From NCBI GenBank assembly GCA_002710765.1, contig PALK01000031.1:32098-39046 (forward strand): a stretch of DNA of 6,949 bases, written 5' to 3'. Source of the DNA: Rickettsiales bacterium. GTDB lineage: Bacteria; Pseudomonadota; Alphaproteobacteria; Methylaequorales; Methylaequoraceae. The position numbers were made by a program, and so were the translations under genes. Below the pieces are notes generated by a model. It saw only the letters and a list, made by a program, of their open reading frames with translations, ran no database searches and was not told where the DNA came from. Below are positions 1-6,949 of this stretch, in pieces (position 1 is the first letter of the stretch; every line of letters starts with the position of its first letter).

Positions 1-387
1 CGTTTAGATGATAATATAGGTAAAGCTATTAGGAACAGGGCTTTAGACGCCACTTCGTTAGGTGTTTCTTTTCAGGCAGAGAATAGGGAAAAGTCTGATG
101 AGGATGGTTATGTTGAGAAGCACTTGTGGACAGGTGTTGGGCGGGCTAGGTCGGGCTGTGGGGCAGCTTTAGTAGGCTCAGTGGACCAAGTTCTTAGTGA
201 AATAGAGGATTACAAAAAAATGGGTATTCGTTCATTCATTTTTTCAGGCTACCCTCATTTGGAGGAGTGCATTTCTTTTGGGAAAAAGATACTGTCTGCA
301 CTCAATACCTGCTCTTTGCCGGAAGTTTATGGTCGAGTTCCAAGTAGCATTCCAAATACACCGCTTGGTATGGGAGAGAGATTATAA
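1..387 (+). CDS. SsuD-like flavin-dependent sulfonate monooxygenase, C-terminal part
   Basis: The frame is open from the left edge, so the 5' end lies outside the window and only the last 128 residues are seen. They match the end of SsuD-type two-component monooxygenases (luciferase-like fold). These use FMNH2 from a partner reductase and O2 to split a C-S bond, giving sulfite and an aldehyde. Visible motifs are LWTGVGRARSGCGAALVGS (residues 42-60) and SGYPHLEE (82-89). Arg50 and Tyr84 are 34 residues apart, the same spacing as Arg297 and Tyr331 of E. coli SsuD as I remember them; by that offset about 250 residues are missing. The usual Gly-Gly after the Arg is Ser-Gly here. The stop overlaps the start of the next gene by one base. 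The family call is firm, but the substrate (alkanesulfonate, another sulfonate, or another compound) cannot be told from this part. The in-frame TTG at 124 is not a start. Confidence 0.85.
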   Translation, partial: RLDDNIGKAIRNRALDATSLGVSFQAENREKSDEDGYVEKHLWTGVGRARSGCGAALVGSVDQVLSEIEDYKKMGIRSFIFSGYPHLEECISFGKKILSALNTCSLPEVYGRVPSSIPNTPLGMGERL

Positions 388-1289
388 TGAAGAGAGTTTT
401 TCTAAGTGATAACATTTCTGTCAGCCGTATTGCATATGGGATGTGGAGACTATGCGACGATAAGGATAATTCCCCAGAAAGAGTTATTAAAAAGTTAGAG
501 ACGTGTCTTGAAAGTGGAATAACAACCATAGACCAGGCGGATATTTATGGTGAAGGTGGGTCGGAAGAATTATTTGGTGTGGCACTAGGGAAAACCCCTG
601 AAATCAGAGAGAAATTGGAAATTATTACCAAGTGTAATATTAAAATCCTTGGAGAAACTTTCCCTGAAAGAAAAGTTAAATCTTATGATACGAGTTCTCA
701 ATATATAACAAAAACTGTTGAGACCTCTCTTTCAAAAATGAAAACGGATTATATTGATCTACTTTTATTACATAGACCCGATCCGTTCATGAATCATAAT
801 GAGACTGGCTTGACCTTAGACAAGCTCGTTGACTCTGGAAAAATTAGGAGTGTGGGTGTTTCTAACTTTAGGCCTTGGGATTGGGACTTACTTCAATCGG
901 CCATGAAGCATAAATTGGTAACCAACCAGATAGAAATTAGTGTCAAGTACACAGAGCCTTTTATAAATGGAGATATAGCTTTTCTTCAAAAGCTAGGTAA
1001 GCCTGTGATGGCTTGGTCTCCTATGGGAGGAGGGAGCCTTTTTGAAACTCAGGATCAGCAATCTAAGCGATTGCTAGAGACACTCTCTGATATAGCAGGC
1101 CCTTTAGGATGCGATATATCGACTATAGCTTTATCTTGGCTCATTTCGCATCCTGCAGAGATAATACCAGTAATTGGTACAAACAATATTCAGAGGATTA
1201 CTGAAGCCAGCAAGGCTACAGATTTCATACTTGATCGAGAAACCTGGTTTGAGGTTTATACAGCCTCGATTGGTGCAGATGTCCCTTAG
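387..1289 (+). CDS. ydhF: YdhF-type aldo/keto reductase
   Basis: A complete protein of 300 residues, close to the usual length of E. coli YdhF-like reductases. These are cytoplasmic TIM-barrel enzymes that reduce carbonyls to alcohols with NAD(P)H. The AKR catalytic tetrad is visible: Asp49 and Tyr54 in DQADIYG, Lys82 in ITKCN, and His129 in LLLLHRPDP. Further family blocks are VGVSNF, TNQIEIS, MAWSPMGGG and a C-terminal VIGTNN cofactor-phosphate region, with a YdhF-like end (DVP). The ATG at 387 sits in TAATG, overlapping the upstream stop by one base, and a purine-rich ribosome binding site GGGAGAGAG lies at 372-380. The gene is therefore probably translationally coupled to the monooxygenase. 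A natural inference is that it reduces the aldehyde product of that enzyme, but the substrate of the YdhF family is not established. The symbol marks family resemblance, not proven orthology. Confidence 0.88.
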   Translation: MKRVFLSDNISVSRIAYGMWRLCDDKDNSPERVIKKLETCLESGITTIDQADIYGEGGSEELFGVALGKTPEIREKLEIITKCNIKILGETFPERKVKSYDTSSQYITKTVETSLSKMKTDYIDLLLLHRPDPFMNHNETGLTLDKLVDSGKIRSVGVSNFRPWDWDLLQSAMKHKLVTNQIEISVKYTEPFINGDIAFLQKLGKPVMAWSPMGGGSLFETQDQQSKRLLETLSDIAGPLGCDISTIALSWLISHPAEIIPVIGTNNIQRITEASKATDFILDRETWFEVYTASIGADVP

Positions 1290-1520
1290 CTTTTTACCAG
1301 TCATTGGCCTGACCTGAAACAGAAAAATTTTTTTGAGTTCAAGTATTATTGCTAATGACTACATGGAAGCAATCTCTAATTAGTTATCCTGAATCTCAGC
1401 TAACCTGTTTTAGGACTTATTGAAATAATAGGGATAAGCGTTTGATACTATTATTATTTAAACCATAATCCAAACTTTTACTTTATTATTGGCCAAATTT
1501 TTAAAAATTAGTTTGCTAAC
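1290..1520. other. Convergent intergenic region
   Basis: This AT-rich stretch of 231 bases separates the converging ydhF-like and folD genes. I see no plausible coding region, tRNA or mobile-element end in it. It contains A and T runs (for example 1323-1334) and a modest hairpin at 1383-1404. No strong GC-rich stem followed by a long T run is present on either strand, so termination here is either weak or Rho-dependent. Confidence 0.7.
1383..1404 (+). terminator. Possible weak terminator hairpin
   Basis: GTTA tc CTGA atc TCAG c TAAC can fold into two 4-bp helices separated by a small internal loop, with a 3-base loop at the tip. On the plus strand it is followed by CTGTTTTA, a short T tract. 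It lies 94 bases past the ydhF-like stop. The stem is AT-rich and the T run short, so this is only a candidate. The opposite strand has no T run after the stem. Confidence 0.25.
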
Positions 1521-2417
1521 TTATAAAACAAATTCCTTAGGTTCAGCTAAGTTATGTATTCTACAACAGGCGACTAGAGTGTTGGCCAAAAGACAAGCGA
1601 TAGTCATTGGGCCTACTCCCCCAGGGACAGGAGTAATTGCTTTGGCCATATTTTTAACTGATTCAAAATCGACGTCTCCAACGAGTTTTGATTTTGTTAC
1701 TCCATTCTCCTCAGTTGTAAGTCTATTAATCCCAACATCTATAACGAATGCTCCTGGTTTTACCCAGTCGCTTTTGACAAAATTAGGCCTACCAACAGCA
1801 GCAACAATTATATCACTGGATCTACATAAATCTTCTAGGTTTTTTGTCTTTGAATGAACCACAGTTACTGTGCAGCTCTCCCTAAGAAGCAAGTTAAACA
1901 TTGGCTTACCAACAATGTTTGAGCGTCCAATAACGGTTGCACTTTTTCCGCTTAGATCACCAGCATATTCTCGTAAGAGTAATAAGCAACCTAGAGGGGT
2001 ACAGGGCACCATTGCTTTTTGACCTGTATTAAGGAGGCCCACGTTAGAGATGTGAAAGCCGTCAACATCTTTTTTAGGATTTATTGCATTGATCACAAGG
2101 CTTTCATTTAGATGCTTCGGTAGAGGTAATTGACATAGAATTCCGTGAACGTTTGAGTCTTGGTTTAACTCCTGAATTAACTTTAATAAAGCCTTCTCGC
2201 TAACACTCTCTTCAAGCCTATGTTCATAGGAATTCATTCCTGCGTTCTTTGTTTGAATACCCTTATTCTTAACATAAACTTGACTGGCCTGGTCCTCTCC
2301 AACAAGAATTACAGCAAGACCAGGAGTAATGTTTGAGGTATCTTTCAACAACTTTACGTGGCTTTTAATTTTTTCCCGAATGGTTTGGGAAAAAGCTTTA
2401 CCATCAATTAGTATCAT
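1521..2417 (-). CDS. folD: Bifunctional methylene-THF dehydrogenase / methenyl-THF cyclohydrolase FolD
   Basis: A complete 298-residue protein, slightly longer than the usual 280-300. FolD interconverts 5,10-methylene-THF and 10-formyl-THF through 5,10-methenyl-THF, normally with NADP. Catalytic residues are in place: Tyr48 and Lys52 (YVKNK), Gln96 in CQLPLP, and Asp119 in KKDVDGFH. Other family blocks are PCTPLG (138-143), the Rossmann loop GRSNIVGKP (164-172), VIDVGINR and [11 protein letters not shown] (262-272). The ATG at 2417 is preceded by AGGGA (2426-2430) with 8 bases of spacing. The gene follows fhs by 18 bases and is the last gene of the minus-strand operon. In this context it would oxidise the methylene-THF made by the sarcosine oxidase type complex. 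The C-terminal tail after the last conserved block carries a Cys-Cys pair and is not conserved in my memory of the family. Confidence 0.97.
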   Translation of the reverse strand: MILIDGKAFSQTIREKIKSHVKLLKDTSNITPGLAVILVGEDQASQVYVKNKGIQTKNAGMNSYEHRLEESVSEKALLKLIQELNQDSNVHGILCQLPLPKHLNESLVINAINPKKDVDGFHISNVGLLNTGQKAMVPCTPLGCLLLLREYAGDLSGKSATVIGRSNIVGKPMFNLLLRESCTVTVVHSKTKNLEDLCRSSDIIVAAVGRPNFVKSDWVKPGAFVIDVGINRLTTEENGVTKSKLVGDVDFESVKNMAKAITPVPGGVGPMTIACLLANTLVACCRIHNLAEPKEFVL

Positions 2418-2435
2418 TATTCATATCCCTAACAA

Positions 2436-4112
2436 TTAGAATAAACCTTCAATTTCGGCATTATCATTTAAGCAGATATTTTCAGCACTTGGGATTCTTG
2501 GTAAGCCTGGCATAGTCATAATGTCACCACAAATTACCACTATGAAGCCAGCTCCAGCTGATAAACGGACCTCCCTTATTGGTATGGAATGTCCTGTCGG
2601 AGCTCCTCTCCGGTTTGGATCAGTAGTGAAGCTATATTGGGTTTTTGCCATACAAACTGGCAATTTGCCAAAGCCGGCATTTTCCCAACTCTTTAATTGA
2701 TCTCGTATTGTTTGATTTGCCAATACTTCGTCAGCCCTATAAATTCTCTTACAAACAGTTTCAATCTTTTGAAGTAAAGACATATTATCAGAGTAAAGTG
2801 GTGCAAATTGGCTTTTTTCTCCATCAACAATCTCTACAACTCTTTTTGCAAGGTCCATTATACCCTGGGAGCCTTTCTCCCAGTGCTTGCATACAATAGC
2901 CTCAGCTCCTTGTTCTTTAGCATACTCTTGTATCTCGATGATTTCCTCATCGGTATCAGTTACAAAGTGGTTTATAGCTACCACTACTGGTATTCCAAAG
3001 CTTTTCAGGTTTTCTATATGCCTTCCAAGGTTTTCGCAGCCCTTGGCAACGGATTCTGGGTTTTTGTCTGCAAGATTTTCCTTACTCACTCCGCCATTCA
3101 TCTTTAAAGCCCTGACTGTAGCTACTAAAACAGCTATAGAGGGTTCAAGACCTGCTTTTCTACACTTTATATTAAGAAATTTCTCAGCACCTAAATCAGC
3201 ACCAAAGCCTGCCTCAGTTACTACGTAATCTGCCAGTCCTAGTGCAGTCTTTGTTGCTATTATAGAATTACAACCATGCGCAATATTAGCGAATGGACCA
3301 CCATGGACCAATGCTGGATTATTTTCTAGAGTTTGCACTATGTTTGGTTGCATTGCTTGCTGTAGCAAAACTGTCATAGCTCCATCAGCTTTGATATCCC
3401 TACAAAAAACAGGGGTCTTGTCTCTTCTATAAGCAACAATGATATTTCCTAACCGATTTTGTAAATCATTTAAATCTGATGAGAGACAGAGGATTGCCAT
3501 AACCTCTGACGCTACCGTGATATCAAAACCTGCTTGGCGAGGAAACCCGTTGGGAATACCACCCAGTGAGGTGACTATATCTCTAAGAGCTCTATCATTC
3601 ATATCCAATACCCTTCGCCAAACCACTCTTCGGATATCAATCTCTTCTTTATTTCCCCAATAAATGTGATTATCAATCATAGCAGATAGAAGATTATGGG
3701 CACTGGTTATGGCATGAAAATCCCCAGTAAAATGCAAATTCATGTCTTCCATAGGGACTACTTGGGCTTTTCCTCCGCCAGCTGCTCCACCTTTCATTCC
3801 GAAGCAAGGTCCTAGAGAGGCCTCTCGAATACAAATTGCTGCATTTTTCCCTATAGCATTCAACCCGTCACCCAATCCTACCGTTGTTGTAGTTTTTCCT
3901 TCACCTGCTGGAGTAGGATTAATAGCCGTAACAAGAATGAGTTTTCCTAGCTTGCCTTGAGGTATTTTCTTTATGAAACTTTCAGAAATCTTAGCTTTGT
4001 CATGTCCATATGGAACTATGTCTTGAAAGCTAATATTTAATTTTTTTGCTACTTCTGAGATAGGAATTTTTTTCGCTTCTCTTGCTATTTCTATATCACT
4101 TTTAAAACTCAT
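2436..4112 (-). CDS. fhs: Formate-tetrahydrofolate ligase (10-formyl-THF synthetase)
   Basis: A 558-residue cytoplasmic enzyme, matching the usual length of about 555-560. It joins formate and THF using ATP to give 10-formyl-THF; the reverse reaction releases formate and makes ATP. Seen blocks are the P-loop-like [12 protein letters not shown] (66-77), [14 protein letters not shown] (101-114), [13 protein letters not shown] (196-208), [14 protein letters not shown] (267-280), [14 protein letters not shown] (299-312), and [11 protein letters not shown] near the C-terminus. The start is taken as the ATG at 4112, because GGAG lies 6 bases upstream at 4119-4122. An in-frame GTG at 4124 would add four residues but overlaps that ribosome binding site. 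The gene lies 56 bases after soxG and 18 bases before folD, so it is very likely cotranscribed. With FolD it forms the module that oxidises the C1 unit to formate or supplies formyl-THF. No missing key residue was noticed. Confidence 0.97.
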   Translation of the reverse strand: MSFKSDIEIAREAKKIPISEVAKKLNISFQDIVPYGHDKAKISESFIKKIPQGKLGKLILVTAINPTPAGEGKTTTTVGLGDGLNAIGKNAAICIREASLGPCFGMKGGAAGGGKAQVVPMEDMNLHFTGDFHAITSAHNLLSAMIDNHIYWGNKEEIDIRRVVWRRVLDMNDRALRDIVTSLGGIPNGFPRQAGFDITVASEVMAILCLSSDLNDLQNRLGNIIVAYRRDKTPVFCRDIKADGAMTVLLQQAMQPNIVQTLENNPALVHGGPFANIAHGCNSIIATKTALGLADYVVTEAGFGADLGAEKFLNIKCRKAGLEPSIAVLVATVRALKMNGGVSKENLADKNPESVAKGCENLGRHIENLKSFGIPVVVAINHFVTDTDEEIIEIQEYAKEQGAEAIVCKHWEKGSQGIMDLAKRVVEIVDGEKSQFAPLYSDNMSLLQKIETVCKRIYRADEVLANQTIRDQLKSWENAGFGKLPVCMAKTQYSFTTDPNRRGAPTGHSIPIREVRLSAGAGFIVVICGDIMTMPGLPRIPSAENICLNDNAEIEGLF

Positions 4113-4118
4113 ATCTTT

Positions 4119-4122
4119 CTCC
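4119..4122 (-). promoter_or_regulatory. Ribosome binding site of fhs
   Basis: GGAG on the minus strand, 6 bases before the ATG at 4112. It overlaps the competing in-frame GTG (4122-4124) and so favours the shorter 558-residue Fhs. Confidence 0.75.
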
Positions 4123-4168
4123 ACTAAAACTTAAGACAAATTTGCTTGATTTTTTTAAAACCGCTTTT

Positions 4169-4726
4169 TTATTCTATATTTCTGGCTGAGATCTCAATTG
4201 CTTCCAAAAAGGATATTGCTGATGAGCTACCAGAAAACAAGGTAAAATCTTCTCTACCGGTTTTTATAATTAAAACGTTCAAGTGTTCCATTAGGGTCCG
4301 CACGGCTGTTCCTACTGGAAATGCCTTTTCAGACAAGTCTAATGGACAAATTCTTTCTAAACATAGAGGAGCCTGCTTTCCAGATATTAAAACCCCAGCC
4401 CAAGCATCACTTTGCTCTGTTGTATAAAACGACTGTGCAAGAGAGGCCATTATAGGATTTACTTCGCTTTCATTCTCAAAAAGTATGAAATACTGATCTA
4501 CAGAATTTCTGATAAGTCGTATGTTCTCACTCTTATTTGCGACTGATTGACCAATGGATAGAGGTTCAAATTTCAGTAGTTTTTTTATTATGGTATTAAC
4601 ATTTCGTTGCATTTTCTTTGGAATGGAAAATGAAAAAATTTCTGGTGCCGATTCCTTTAAAGACACTTCACCTATAATAGCCTCATATCCATTCAAGGGG
4701 GTAGATGTAGTAAGTTTTTTAAGCAC
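4169..4726 (-). CDS. soxG: Sarcosine oxidase type gamma subunit (SoxG family)
   Basis: This is the small gamma subunit of heterotetrameric sarcosine oxidase or of its homologue N-methylglutamate dehydrogenase (MgdD). It belongs to the GcvT/YgfZ-like fold and sits beside the alpha subunit in the complex. Family signs are the order of conserved blocks in the C-terminal half: WAGVLISG (109-116), CPLDL (127-131), AFPVGTAVRT followed by a His (148), and a final AISFLEAI segment. The chosen GTG start at 4726 gives 185 residues, within the usual range of about 180-210. It is supported by AAGGAG at 4736-4741 with 9 bases of spacing and by an 8-base overlap (GTGCTTAA) with the soxA stop. A longer frame from a TTG at 4774 would add 16 hydrophobic residues inside soxA and has no such support. 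The N-terminal half is poorly conserved, which is normal for the family. The symbol is used in the family sense. Confidence 0.85.
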   Translation of the reverse strand: MLKKLTTSTPLNGYEAIIGEVSLKESAPEIFSFSIPKKMQRNVNTIIKKLLKFEPLSIGQSVANKSENIRLIRNSVDQYFILFENESEVNPIMASLAQSFYTTEQSDAWAGVLISGKQAPLCLERICPLDLSEKAFPVGTAVRTLMEHLNVLIIKTGREDFTLFSGSSSAISFLEAIEISARNIE

Positions 4727-6949
4727 GAAGTCGGTCTCCTTTTGGGTCAAAAAAATGAGGAGAAGTAATCTCAACTTCTATTTTTTCATTGTTCAATAAG
4801 TTTATAGCATCAACCCTTTCCCCAAACCTTTTATCCCCTTCCCTTATGAATCCAAGGCCAATTGATTTACCTAATATTGGTGAGAAAGCGACGGAACTCA
4901 TCCATCCTTCATCATTCTCTAAGGTTGCTTTTTTGCCTCTTGAAATGAAATGAGAACCTGCAACTAGAGAATGCATCTTATTTGTAGGAGCAAATCCAAC
5001 AAGCTTGAGGACATCTTTTTTGTTAAAGACTTCTCTTTCAGACATAGTATTTCCAATACAATCATTCATTTTTGAAACCATTTTACCTAAGCCTAAATTA
5101 TTAGCTGTTGTTTGGCCGTTTAATTCATTCCCAGCAGCATGCCCTTTTTCGATTCTCATTACACCCAAAGCTTCGGTCCCATATGGTACAAGGTTAAATT
5201 TTTTACCCAATTCAGTCATAGCATTCATAAACGAAGAGGCATACCGTCTTGGTAATGCTAATTCATAGGCTAACTCTCCAGAAAAAGAGATCCGAAAGAG
5301 TCTTGCTTTAATCCCATCAAAAATTGAGATTTCTCCACAAGCCATAAATGGGAAGGCTTCATTGGAAATGTCCACTCCCAAATCCACAATTTCTGAGAGT
5401 AGAGCCCTTGATTTGGGTCCTGCTATAGCGAATTGAGCCCAATGGTCAGTGGTAGATATTAAATGTACATCCCAATTCGGTTTTAGACACTGCCTACAAA
5501 ACTCTAAGTGTCTATATACTGTTACTGCGTTAGCAGTTGTGGTTGTCATCACAAAATGGTTTTCGGATAACCTTGCTGTGGTTCCATCATCAAATGCTAT
5601 GCCATCCTCTCTTAACATTAATCCATAACGGACCTTACCTACTGGTAGCTTGCCAAAATTATTAGCATAAACAAAATTTAAAAATGCTCCAGAGTCCTCT
5701 CCTTTGATGTCTATTTTCCCTAAAGTTGTTACATCACAAATTCCAACCGACTCTCTAGTTTTTATAACTTCTCTGTCCACACTCTCCCTCCAGGACTTTT
5801 CGTGTGGTAAAGGGAACCATTGCGCTCGTAGCCAATTACCTGCTTCAACAAAAACGGCATGTTGTTTTTGGGCCCATTTATGCGATGGTGTAAGTCTAAA
5901 TGGCCTAAAATGCTTACCACGAGAACGGCCAGCAAATGCTCCTATTGGCACAGGTGTATAGGGTGGTCGATATATTGTAGTTCCAGATTCCTCAATTGAT
6001 TTATTTTTCAAAATACTGAGAACAGAAAGTCCCAATACATTTGAGTTTTTCCCTTGGTCAGTTGCCATACCTAAGGTTGAATATCTTTTGAGAAGCTCAA
6101 CTGAATGAAAGCCTTCTAGCACGCTTAATTTAAGATCTTTTACCGTGACATCATTTTGCAAATCAACCCAGACGTTACCCTTTGGTAGGGACTTTGAAAA
6201 CGCGGCTACATTGAAAGGTTTACTATTAAACTTTATTTGGTTTGTCGTTTTAGTCTTGTATCCCAAAGAAGACAATATTTTATCCATTTTATCATTTATT
6301 TCCTGGAATATATTTTCTAGTTCAAAAACACCATTTGCTGCTCCTATCACATTCATTCCTTTTGGCAAGTTACCAGGAACAAAACACTGGTAATCTTTTG
6401 CCCATTGGGGACGACCTCGCTGGTGGCACGTCAGGTGAACATTTGGATTAAATCCCCCTGAAACAGCAAGGCAGTCAGTTTTAATTCTACTTTTATCACT
6501 TAATATAATTGAGGACAGTCGAAGACCTCCCCTGGTATCTATAACTTTTTTTCCAAGTTGATAATTAATATCTCTAATCGGTGGATTAAGATCTGACCGT
6601 TCATCTATTACTGTGACTATATTGCATCCAGCATCTTTAAGGTCTCTAGCGGTTATCCAGCCATCATCATTATTGGTATATATTGAAATATTTTTCCCAG
6701 GAATCACACTCCACCTATTACAATATTGTCTGACTGATTTTGATAGCATTATCCCAGGTCTATCGTTATTTCCAAACAATAGCGAACGTTCGGTTGCTCC
6801 ACTACACAAGAGAGATTGTTTGGCATAGATTCTCCATAGTACTTGTCTGGGTTTTTTGTTCTCAAATTGATCTGTGTGATCTTTTACTTCTAGAGCTCCA
6901 AAAATGCCATGATCGAAGGCACCATAGACAGTTGTTTTATGTAAAAGCC
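4719..6949 (-). CDS. soxA: Sarcosine oxidase type alpha subunit, C-terminal three quarters
   Basis: The frame runs off the right edge; 742 residues are visible of a family length near 960-1000, so the N-terminal ferredoxin-like (2Fe-2S-fold) domain and first dinucleotide-binding motif lie outside. The alpha subunit carries the NAD site and the folate site of the heterotetramer, which oxidises an N-methyl amino acid and transfers the C1 unit to THF as 5,10-methylene-THF. Visible in order: flavoprotein-like region with VYGAFDHG and SGATERSLLFGNNDRPG (about 48-65), end of the Rossmann part AVSGGFNPNVHL (about 161-172), the linker block LKRYSTLGMATDQGK (about 286-300), the RPPYTPVPIG motif (about 327-336), then GcvT-type folate-binding domains with TTLGKIDI, RYGLML, AGPKSR, RISFSGELAYE, YGTEALGVMRIEKG and GNELNGQTTA, ending in a GCV_T C-terminal barrel. 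A TTG at 6809 is internal, since conserved sequence continues upstream. MgdC of the N-methylglutamate pathway is homologous and cannot be excluded. Confidence 0.92.
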   Translation of the reverse strand, partial: LLHKTTVYGAFDHGIFGALEVKDHTDQFENKKPRQVLWRIYAKQSLLCSGATERSLLFGNNDRPGIMLSKSVRQYCNRWSVIPGKNISIYTNNDDGWITARDLKDAGCNIVTVIDERSDLNPPIRDINYQLGKKVIDTRGGLRLSSIILSDKSRIKTDCLAVSGGFNPNVHLTCHQRGRPQWAKDYQCFVPGNLPKGMNVIGAANGVFELENIFQEINDKMDKILSSLGYKTKTTNQIKFNSKPFNVAAFSKSLPKGNVWVDLQNDVTVKDLKLSVLEGFHSVELLKRYSTLGMATDQGKNSNVLGLSVLSILKNKSIEESGTTIYRPPYTPVPIGAFAGRSRGKHFRPFRLTPSHKWAQKQHAVFVEAGNWLRAQWFPLPHEKSWRESVDREVIKTRESVGICDVTTLGKIDIKGEDSGAFLNFVYANNFGKLPVGKVRYGLMLREDGIAFDDGTTARLSENHFVMTTTTANAVTVYRHLEFCRQCLKPNWDVHLISTTDHWAQFAIAGPKSRALLSEIVDLGVDISNEAFPFMACGEISIFDGIKARLFRISFSGELAYELALPRRYASSFMNAMTELGKKFNLVPYGTEALGVMRIEKGHAAGNELNGQTTANNLGLGKMVSKMNDCIGNTMSEREVFNKKDVLKLVGFAPTNKMHSLVAGSHFISRGKKATLENDEGWMSSVAFSPILGKSIGLGFIREGDKRFGERVDAINLLNNEKIEVEITSPHFFDPKGDRLRA
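4736..4741 (-). promoter_or_regulatory. Ribosome binding site of soxG
   Basis: AAGGAG on the minus strand, lying within the last codons of soxA and 9 bases before the GTG at 4726. It decides the soxG start and shows that soxG translation begins as soxA translation ends. Confidence 0.75.

Noticed and set aside
302..529. Minus-strand frame of 75 codons across the monooxygenase/reductase junction
   Set aside because: Both plus-strand genes here have conserved motifs in frame, so this is a shadow.
1298..1316. Hairpin CAGTCA...TGACCTG just after the ydhF-like stop as a terminator
   Set aside because: The stem needs a bulged C, is only 6 bp, and the T run begins about 12 bases later, too far for an intrinsic terminator.
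1489..1857. Open frame of 122 codons on the plus strand across the end of folD
   Set aside because: It lies almost wholly antisense to clearly conserved FolD sequence and resembles no family I know; it is a shadow frame.
2887..3228. Open frame of 113 codons on the plus strand inside fhs
   Set aside because: It is antisense to a strongly conserved enzyme and has no recognisable motif; the same holds for the other plus-strand frames within 2645-3960.
4146..4427. Plus-strand open frame opposite soxG
   Set aside because: It is antisense to the conserved C-terminal half of SoxG and shows no motif or convincing ribosome binding site.
4727..4774. N-terminal extension of soxG from a TTG, with a run of Leu residues that could suggest a signal peptide
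   Set aside because: It is a translation of the soxA 3' end in another frame; the GTG at 4726 has a good ribosome binding site and the usual overlap, and the family is cytoplasmic.
6807..6809. TTG as the start of soxA
   Set aside because: Conserved alpha-subunit sequence (for example VYGAFDHG) continues in frame up to the window edge, so the gene starts outside.

Overview
The window is AT-rich bacterial DNA with two convergent gene groups, both cut by the window edges. I recognise the proteins only by motif memory, without a database search. The gene content (heterotetrameric sarcosine oxidase type genes followed by fhs and folD) and the low GC suggest a proteobacterium, plausibly an uncultivated marine alphaproteobacterium or relative that uses methylated amines. 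That placement is inference.

Left, plus strand (1-1289): the C-terminal third of an SsuD-like flavin-dependent (luciferase-fold) sulfonate monooxygenase, overlapped by one base by a complete YdhF-type aldo/keto reductase. The overlap implies translational coupling. It also suggests a shared pathway in which the monooxygenase could release an aldehyde from a sulfonate and the reductase could reduce it.

Middle (1290-1520): a convergent, AT-rich intergenic region of 231 bases. It holds only a weak hairpin that may act as a terminator.

Right, minus strand (transcribed from 6949 down to 1521): the alpha subunit of a heterotetrameric sarcosine oxidase (or the homologous N-methylglutamate dehydrogenase subunit), lacking its N-terminus, then the gamma subunit, then formate-tetrahydrofolate ligase (fhs), then FolD. 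The spacing (8-base overlap, 56 bases, 18 bases) fits one operon. The oxidase would demethylate an N-methyl amino acid and pass the C1 unit to tetrahydrofolate as 5,10-methylene-THF. FolD would oxidise it to 10-formyl-THF, and Fhs running in reverse would release formate with ATP formation. The same enzymes could instead supply C1 units for biosynthesis.

No RNA gene, insertion sequence, CRISPR array or clear repeat was seen. Most of the window is ordinary metabolism. The points worth a second look are the monooxygenase/reductase pair and the true substrate of the oxidase.
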